Assembly: GCA_023246565.1 (NCBI GenBank)
Contig: JAHFIE010000013.1
Coordinates: 1-18,496, forward strand
Origin: Candidatus Magasanikiibacteriota bacterium
GTDB lineage: Bacteria > Patescibacteriota > Patescibacteriia > Magasanikbacterales > UBA922
DNA: 18,496 nucleotides
Reading direction: 5' to 3'
Every line of letters begins with the position of its first letter. Position 1 is the stretch's first letter. The notes beneath the pieces were generated by a model, which worked only from the letters and a program-made list of their open reading frames with translations, was not told the origin of the DNA and ran no database searches. This document shows, in pieces, positions 13,891 through 18,496 of this stretch. Made by a program: the position numbers and the translations under genes.

Positions 13891-15252
13891 ATGTCTAAGC
13901 ATGAACAAGGACATGTAGACCCAACAGATGAAACACGAGAAGTCAGAGAAAAACTGCGGGACATTTTTGCTCCGCTCTGTGATAAATTTGCCAGATCTGT
14001 TGAGGTCAAAGAACCTGCGGCGTTACGTGAAGAAGCTGATGCGATTGAACACACTCCGCTCATGGCAGACTATGGTCATCCTGAGGACGAAATTGTAGAA
14101 CCAGTAGTACTCGATGAAAAAGAAGAGAAAGTCATGAAAGAAAATTTTTTTAGGCACAGAATAATTATAAAACCTTGGGTACTGATTGAGGATGGGGTAT
14201 TACGTCCAGAAGCCTTGGAGGAATGGCAGGGATTTAAACGTATTGATAATTGGACGTTAACAAAAAACCTGATTGAAAAAGAAGGTATTGAAGGATATAT
14301 CACTTATGCGTCTGAGCATGGTTGGATAGCTGACCCGGATGCTTTTAGGATATATGTTGAAAAAAGGTGGCAACATAAACGTATCTATGATGAGAATGAA
14401 AGGCAAAAAAATCTACAAAGAGCACGTGTGCTCAAGACTCGTAACGCAAAGTTTGAGGAGTATATAGAGACCTTGCCCTCGGGTAAAAAGAAAGACATGG
14501 GGGCGATTTCTAGGAATATAGGTTTAAACCTCATAAACGGCGAGGATAGGTTAGAAAGTATTCCACACGCTCATTTTTTATCTTTTGTCTGGGGTGGAAT
14601 TGACGGCGTGCCGATTACTGATATAGGGATTTTTCCATTTTATATCGTAGTACCGGTTGGGGCGCATGGGAAAGATTTTGCCGAGCGATTATATAGAACA
14701 ACACAGGTGCTCATGCAAGAATCTTATTCGCTAATTGAAGAAGGTGAGGGTATTTTTAAAGATAATCAAAAAACGCTTGAGCGATATACTGCAAGAGGGA
14801 GGGGGGGTGACGAGAGTGACCCACGTCCGGCGCCGATACGTACTCTTGATGAAGGTATTCTTACCATAACTCAAGTAGTCTCTCTACTTATGGCTGAAAA
14901 AATAGCAGGCTACGACGATCCTCACAAATTTTTAGCGCAAATTGTTAAACAGGATTTAATTACCAAATTAACCAAGGCAATGCCCATGGGTGTCATTGGT
15001 CCGCTAATTCTATCAGGTCGCTATATTGCTGATATTCTTAAATTAGGCTCTGATGGTACCTTGATTTTTAACAAAGAATCATCCGGATTAAGAGCAATAT
15101 TTAAAATTAAAATAAGACAAGAACAGCACCCTGGTGTCGATTCGACGGGCCGCGGTTGTCCGGTCTCTTTTACTGGTGATGAAGGACAAGCAGCTGGCAT
15201 AACAGTTTTATCGAGGGCGTACTTGAAAGTGTTTGAAGCGATTTCATCATAA
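13891..15252 (+). CDS. 453-aa protein of unknown function, unusual codon use
   Basis: Not recognised as any family. There is no signal peptide or clear membrane segment. The N-terminal third is highly charged (Glu/Lys/Asp/Arg). The middle has a basic helical stretch (about 170-200, many Arg/Lys). Around 225-265 is a more hydrophobic region, HAHFLSFVWGG, then IFPFYIVVPVGAHG. The C terminus has a His/Cys-bearing segment, HPGVDSTGRGCPVSFTG (about 412-428), followed by a helix. About 16 of 30 arginines are AGA/AGG, against roughly 1 of 20 in argS and none in tyrS, which points to separate origin or weak expression. It sits 7 nt after tyrS and 9 nt before argS, so it is transcribed with both. A TATAAT (13879-13884) six bases before its ATG could drive a leaderless transcript, but no -35 is seen. 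Function cannot be inferred. Confidence 0.85.
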   Translation: MSKHEQGHVDPTDETREVREKLRDIFAPLCDKFARSVEVKEPAALREEADAIEHTPLMADYGHPEDEIVEPVVLDEKEEKVMKENFFRHRIIIKPWVLIEDGVLRPEALEEWQGFKRIDNWTLTKNLIEKEGIEGYITYASEHGWIADPDAFRIYVEKRWQHKRIYDENERQKNLQRARVLKTRNAKFEEYIETLPSGKKKDMGAISRNIGLNLINGEDRLESIPHAHFLSFVWGGIDGVPITDIGIFPFYIVVPVGAHGKDFAERLYRTTQVLMQESYSLIEEGEGIFKDNQKTLERYTARGRGGDESDPRPAPIRTLDEGILTITQVVSLLMAEKIAGYDDPHKFLAQIVKQDLITKLTKAMPMGVIGPLILSGRYIADILKLGSDGTLIFNKESSGLRAIFKIKIRQEQHPGVDSTGRGCPVSFTGDEGQAAGITVLSRAYLKVFEAISS

Positions 15253-15261
15253 AATTTTTAT

Positions 15262-17007
15262 ATGATTGAGGAAATAAAAAATAATATAATTGCTATTGTA
15301 CGGGACGCCGGAGTGACCGGCGATATTGTATTAACACAGCCGCCGAAACCAGAGATGGGTGATTTTGCGTTCGCTTGTTTTGGAATTGGCAAAGAAAAAG
15401 GTGTAAATCCAATGGTCGCAGCGCAAGAATTGGCCGCGCAACTGGATTCTTGTTTATCTAAGGATGGTAACGTGGTTATTGTAATCAATGAAGTACAAGC
15501 TTTTGGTCCGTATGTGAATTTTTTTGTTAATCCTCGAGAATTGGCCCGGGTAGTCTTAAAAGCCGTAACTGAAGATGCAAAATTCGGTACGCACATGATT
15601 GGCCAAGGCCAGACGGTTCTTGTTGAATACGCCTGCCCTAACCCCATGAAAGTTTTTCATTTGGGACATCTGCGTAATCTTATTACTGGTGAAGCCGTTG
15701 CTCGTCTGCTTGAAAACGCTGGTTATACGGTGAAACGCGTCAATTATCAGGGTGATGTGGGTATGCACATTGCTAAATCATTGTGGGGAATTTACCACCT
15801 ATTGGATGAATTTGAAGAGGCTAGAAGTAAAACAGTCGAAGAGAAAGTTACTTTTTTGGGCACAGCCTATGCACTTGGTGCTACGAAATTTGAAGAAGAT
15901 GAAAAAATTCAGGCAGAAATTTTGGACTATAATCGCAAAGTGTACGAAGATGATTCTGATATTCGGGATGTTTACCAAACTGCGCGTTCATGGAGTTTGA
16001 AATATTTTGATACCATCTATACCAAACTCGGCACGCATTTTGATCGGCTCTATTTTGAATCCGAAGTTTTTGATGAAGGCAAAAAATTAGTTTTGGACGG
16101 ATTGGCAAAAGGTATTTTTAAAAAAAGTGATGGGGCTGTTATTTTTCCCGGTAGTGAGATTGGTTTACATGATCGTGTATTTATTAACAGCCAGGGATTT
16201 CCCACGTATGAGGCCAAAGACATGGGCCTGGGAAAATTACATTTTAGCGAATATTCGCCCGACAAAGTAATACACGTTGTTGGAAAGGAACAATCTGAAT
16301 ATTTTAACGTGGTGTTCAAAGCCTTGGCAGCATTATTGCCACAGACCGAGGGGAAAGAGTTCCATCTTGTTGGTGGTTATTTGCAACTTAAAGGTGACCA
16401 AAAAATGAGTTCACGCAAAGGTAAGGTAATTTCCGGTGATGAATTAATTGCGATTGTTGAAGAACAGGTCAAAGAAATAATGGTCGAACGGGATCTTGTC
16501 GATAAAACAACGAAAGAAAATATTGTACATAATGTTGCAAATGCTGCGCTTAAATATGCTCTGTTGCGGGTGAATGTTTCCCAAGACATGGCTTTTGATG
16601 TGCATGAATCCATCAGTACGTCGGGTGACAGTGGACCATACGTACTCTACATAGTAACACGCATCCGTAGTTTATTGGCCAAGGCCGGAATTTCGTCGGA
16701 TGGAACGCAATTGCATCAAGAAATTACTATCCCGACGGAAGTATCTTTCGAAGAAAAAAACTTGTTATTACTACTTGGTCGTTTTTTTGAAGTTACTGAA
16801 CAAGCAGCACGTGAACTTGATCCATCAGTAATTACCAAATATGTATTCGCGGTCGCACAAGCTTTTAATGTATTTTATCAGACATGCCCTGTACTCGATG
16901 CACCAGAGATCCAAAAACAATTTCGTTTACATCTTATCACGATCGTTTCTCGCATAATGAAACAGAGCCTTGATATTTTGGCTATCGAAACCGTTTCTGA
17001 AATGTAA
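15262..17007 (+). CDS. argS: arginyl-tRNA synthetase
   Basis: Charges tRNA-Arg; class I synthetase that needs tRNA for activation. 581 aa, normal length. The N-terminal additional domain (about 1-100) is followed by the catalytic domain starting VEYACPNPMKVFHLGHLRNL, with HLGH (133-136) as the HIGH motif, then VNYQGDVGMHIAKS. The AKDMGLGKLHF and HVVGKEQSEYFNVVFKAL blocks follow. KMSSRKGKVISGDEL gives the KMSKS equivalent, with a full KMSSRKG (381-387). The C-terminal DALR anticodon-binding domain starts near SGPYVLYIVTRIRSLL. Both signature motifs are intact. It is the last gene of the valS run; no hairpin terminator was seen in the 124 nt before the bactofilin start. No Shine-Dalgarno; the start is preceded by an A/T-rich stretch. 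Confidence 0.98.
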   Translation: MIEEIKNNIIAIVRDAGVTGDIVLTQPPKPEMGDFAFACFGIGKEKGVNPMVAAQELAAQLDSCLSKDGNVVIVINEVQAFGPYVNFFVNPRELARVVLKAVTEDAKFGTHMIGQGQTVLVEYACPNPMKVFHLGHLRNLITGEAVARLLENAGYTVKRVNYQGDVGMHIAKSLWGIYHLLDEFEEARSKTVEEKVTFLGTAYALGATKFEEDEKIQAEILDYNRKVYEDDSDIRDVYQTARSWSLKYFDTIYTKLGTHFDRLYFESEVFDEGKKLVLDGLAKGIFKKSDGAVIFPGSEIGLHDRVFINSQGFPTYEAKDMGLGKLHFSEYSPDKVIHVVGKEQSEYFNVVFKALAALLPQTEGKEFHLVGGYLQLKGDQKMSSRKGKVISGDELIAIVEEQVKEIMVERDLVDKTTKENIVHNVANAALKYALLRVNVSQDMAFDVHESISTSGDSGPYVLYIVTRIRSLLAKAGISSDGTQLHQEITIPTEVSFEEKNLLLLLGRFFEVTEQAARELDPSVITKYVFAVAQAFNVFYQTCPVLDAPEIQKQFRLHLITIVSRIMKQSLDILAIETVSEM

Positions 17008-17066
17008 TGGTTACTGAGATTCACAAGAAGAGGACAAGATTTTTATAGGGATTATTTGGTAATTGA

Positions 17067-17095
17067 TTGCCAGTCTTTTTATTTTTCGTTATACT
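17067..17095 (+). promoter_or_regulatory. sigma-70-type promoter for the bactofilin gene
   Basis: TTGCCA (17067-17072), a 17-nt spacer and TATACT (17090-17095) form a strong pair. Transcription would start near 17102, about 30 nt before the ATG at 17132. This rules out an in-frame TTG at 17063 as the start of the gene. Confidence 0.75.
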
Positions 17096-17131
17096 AATGG
17101 TACCTTAGTCAGTATCCTTAATTTTTCGCGT

Positions 17132-17605
17132 ATGTTTCCCAAGCCACCATCTGATAATCCAATGAGTTTGCACGAAAGTATGAGTCATTCGCCCGATGAT
17201 GTTGAAACTGTTGTTGGACCTTCGGTGGTTGTGGAAGGTGATTTTGCGTCTGAGGGAAATATTTTGGTAAAAGGTACGGTCTCGGGTAATGTTAAAACTG
17301 CTCGTCTTTTGACGGTTGAAGTTGGTGCCAAAATTATGGCTAATGTAAAAGCTGGTGATGCTGTGATCGCAGGCGAAGTTCGGGGTAATGTAAAAGTTGA
17401 ACAGCAGCTTGAATTATTAGCATCAGCTCGAGTTTTGGGGGATATTCAATGCCAGGTTTTGGTTGTTGCCGGTGGTGCATTACTCCAAGGTAAGGTCGGA
17501 ATGAAGGGTTTGGAAAATGTTGAAGCTAATGATCGTCGTCGTCTTAATCGTGGTAAAATCAGATCTGAAGATGACACTTCTGAAACAACGGAAATGACGG
17601 CCTAA
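17132..17605 (+). CDS. bactofilin family cytoskeletal protein
   Basis: A 157-aa bactofilin: a polymer-forming right-handed beta-helix scaffold of the cytoplasmic face of the membrane, involved in cell shape or localisation in other bacteria. After a short disordered, Pro/Ser-rich N terminus, the core (about 26-125) shows the repeating pattern SVVVEGDFASEGNILVKGTVSGNVK, then VEVGAKIMANVKAG and VIAGEVRGNVKV, with Gly turns every 6-18 residues and V/I/L inward. The C terminus is charged and rich in Arg, then Asp/Glu/Thr. The ATG at 17132 was chosen because it lies 30 nt after the predicted transcription start and gives a normal bactofilin N terminus. An upstream in-frame TTG would lie before the promoter. 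The next gene starts 27 nt after its stop. Confidence 0.92.
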   Translation: MFPKPPSDNPMSLHESMSHSPDDVETVVGPSVVVEGDFASEGNILVKGTVSGNVKTARLLTVEVGAKIMANVKAGDAVIAGEVRGNVKVEQQLELLASARVLGDIQCQVLVVAGGALLQGKVGMKGLENVEANDRRRLNRGKIRSEDDTSETTEMTA

Positions 17606-17632
17606 TATAATTTTTTCGTTGTTGAGAGCACT

Positions 17633-18394
17633 ATGTATGTCTATTTGTACGATAATTTTTTGCGTGAAAAGCGCTTTGCGACCGTACTTAAGTTGGTGGA
17701 AACACGATTGACAGATTATGGCATTGCCGGTAAAATAGTGCGGTTGCAGAATTTTACCTCGTCCGAAGGTTTGATTGCCGAAGAGGTGCGACGTGGTGCC
17801 AAAACAATTGTTGTTGTTGGTAATGATAGTACTTTTGCCAAAGTATTATCACGTGGTGCAGCATATCCTGTTCTTTACGCATTTATTCCCATTGGTCCAG
17901 ATAATTCCATTGCTGAAGTTTTGGGAATTCCTGTGGGCGAGGCTGCTGCTGATACGCTCGCACGTCGTCGAAAAATTAAACTCGACGTTGGTTGGTTTAA
18001 TAATCGATTTTTTGTTTCCCAACTTCATATTCCTCCGCACCCTATTGCGATTGAATATGACGAACGTTTCCGTGTTTCCAGCAAAAGTGGTCGCATGGAA
18101 CTTGTGGTTTGTAATTTACAACCATTTCGGTGGCGAGGACCAAAAAAAGAATATATTGTTCATCCTCAGGATGGAAAGTTGGAAGCTTTTTTGCGACCCG
18201 TCATTAGAACAGGATGGTTGCGTCGTGAACAGTTTGAAGATCCTAGTATTTTTCCGTTTGAAGAAATGGTTGTTTCCAGTCCAAAGCCATTTATCGTGGA
18301 AGCTGATGGTAAAGTTTCAAAAGAAACAAAGATCACGATTAAATTGGCACGAAGTCGGATTGACATGATTGTTGGGAAGGAGCGAAAGTTTTAG
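17633..18394 (+). CDS. diacylglycerol kinase catalytic-domain-like (YegS/DagK fold) protein
   Basis: A 253-aa protein matching the lipid/diacylglycerol-kinase fold in layout. IVVVGNDSTFAKVL (59-72) sits where family members have the nucleotide-binding GGDGT loop; here it is GNDST. IPIGPDNSIAEVLGIP (85-100) replaces the usual IPxGTGNDFAxxLGIP. Then come KLDVGWFNNRFFVSQ, equivalent to the xDxGxxNGRxF strand, and a C-terminal beta-rich half. The second and fourth positions of GGDGT are changed (G to N, G to S) while the Asp and Thr are kept. It might still bind ATP, or it might be an altered or inactive kinase. The start is the first ATG of ATGTATG; a weak GAGAG lies about 9 nt upstream. It follows bactofilin by 27 nt, probably in one transcript. 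Fold call moderately confident; activity unknown. Confidence 0.78.
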   Translation: MYVYLYDNFLREKRFATVLKLVETRLTDYGIAGKIVRLQNFTSSEGLIAEEVRRGAKTIVVVGNDSTFAKVLSRGAAYPVLYAFIPIGPDNSIAEVLGIPVGEAAADTLARRRKIKLDVGWFNNRFFVSQLHIPPHPIAIEYDERFRVSSKSGRMELVVCNLQPFRWRGPKKEYIVHPQDGKLEAFLRPVIRTGWLRREQFEDPSIFPFEEMVVSSPKPFIVEADGKVSKETKITIKLARSRIDMIVGKERKF

Positions 18395-18421
18395 TTTTTT
18401 TAAATTTAAATTAAGGGGGAT

Positions 18422-18496
18422 GTGTTACCAAAACAAAAGGTAAAAATTAGGTGGTCGGCTGATTTTGCGTATGCGATTGGGTTACTTGTTACTGAT
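18422..18496 (+). CDS. LAGLIDADG-type endonuclease-like protein, 5' end (3' partial)
   Basis: Twenty-five codons run off the window edge in an open frame. The GTG at 18422 is the only plausible start: a TAA lies 13 nt upstream in frame and no other start codon follows early. A G-rich AAGGGGG (18413-18419) is very close upstream, at unusually short spacing for a Shine-Dalgarno. The peptide reads V/M-LPKQKVKIRWSADFAYAIGLLVTD. The block KIRWSADFAYAIGLLVTD matches the first LAGLIDADG helix of the free-standing LAGLIDADG-like proteins common in CPR genomes (typical FAYxIGLLxTDG). Whether it cuts DNA or is a domesticated relative cannot be told from 25 residues. Confidence 0.65.
   Translation, partial: MLPKQKVKIRWSADFAYAIGLLVTD

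Noticed and set aside
17775..18368. 197-codon frame inside the DAGK-like gene
   Set aside because: It is a shadow frame. The overlapping frame has the better start, the fold motifs and the expected length.
1..18496. CRISPR array, prophage or defence system
   Set aside because: No regularly spaced direct repeats, Cas, integrase, capsid or restriction-type genes were seen. The genes are mostly housekeeping.

Overview
The window looks like chromosomal DNA of a small-genome, AT-rich bacterium, most likely Candidatus Patescibacteria (CPR; Parcubacteria side, for example Uhrbacteria/Magasanikbacteria-like). This is inference from several signs: compact operons with 2-18 nt gaps, almost no Shine-Dalgarno sequences, a DUF5674-type protein, a SIMPL-domain protein, a free-standing LAGLIDADG-type gene, and degenerate DHH and diacylglycerol-kinase-like proteins. 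No rRNA or tRNA genes, CRISPR array or IS transposase were seen.

Region 1 (1-7187, + strand) is a lower-glycolysis block. It holds the 3' end of gap overlapping pgk by 4 nt, then a membrane-anchored SIMPL-domain protein with its own promoter and a strong terminator. Next come enolase and two consecutive, diverged copies of cofactor-independent phosphoglycerate mutase (gpmI). A roughly 114-nt element lies between the terminator and eno: 24-bp perfect inverted arms around a GC-rich, foldable core. Together the enzymes cover glyceraldehyde-3-phosphate to phosphoenolpyruvate. The 257 nt between the two gpmI genes is filled with palindromic dispersed-repeat remnants.

Region 2 (7180-8580) holds one minus-strand gene, a DHH/NrnA-like protein that has lost most catalytic residues. 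It converges on gpmI2 with overlapping stop codons. A divergent intergenic region separates it from valS and carries a near-consensus minus-strand promoter.

Region 3 (8581-17007, + strand) is a tight seven-gene run: valS, a putative lipoprotein, a DUF5674-like protein, a 111-aa hypothetical, tyrS, a 453-aa orphan and argS. It mixes three aminoacyl-tRNA synthetases with uncharacterised proteins. valS carries an in-frame copy of a palindromic repeat (encoding VYPELVEG), TyrS has a Cys4 zinc-ribbon-like insertion, and the 453-aa orphan uses AGA/AGG for about half its arginines, unlike its neighbours.

Region 4 (17008-18496, + strand) has a clear promoter, a bactofilin, a diacylglycerol-kinase-fold protein with an altered nucleotide-binding motif, and the first 25 codons of a probable LAGLIDADG-type gene cut by the window edge.
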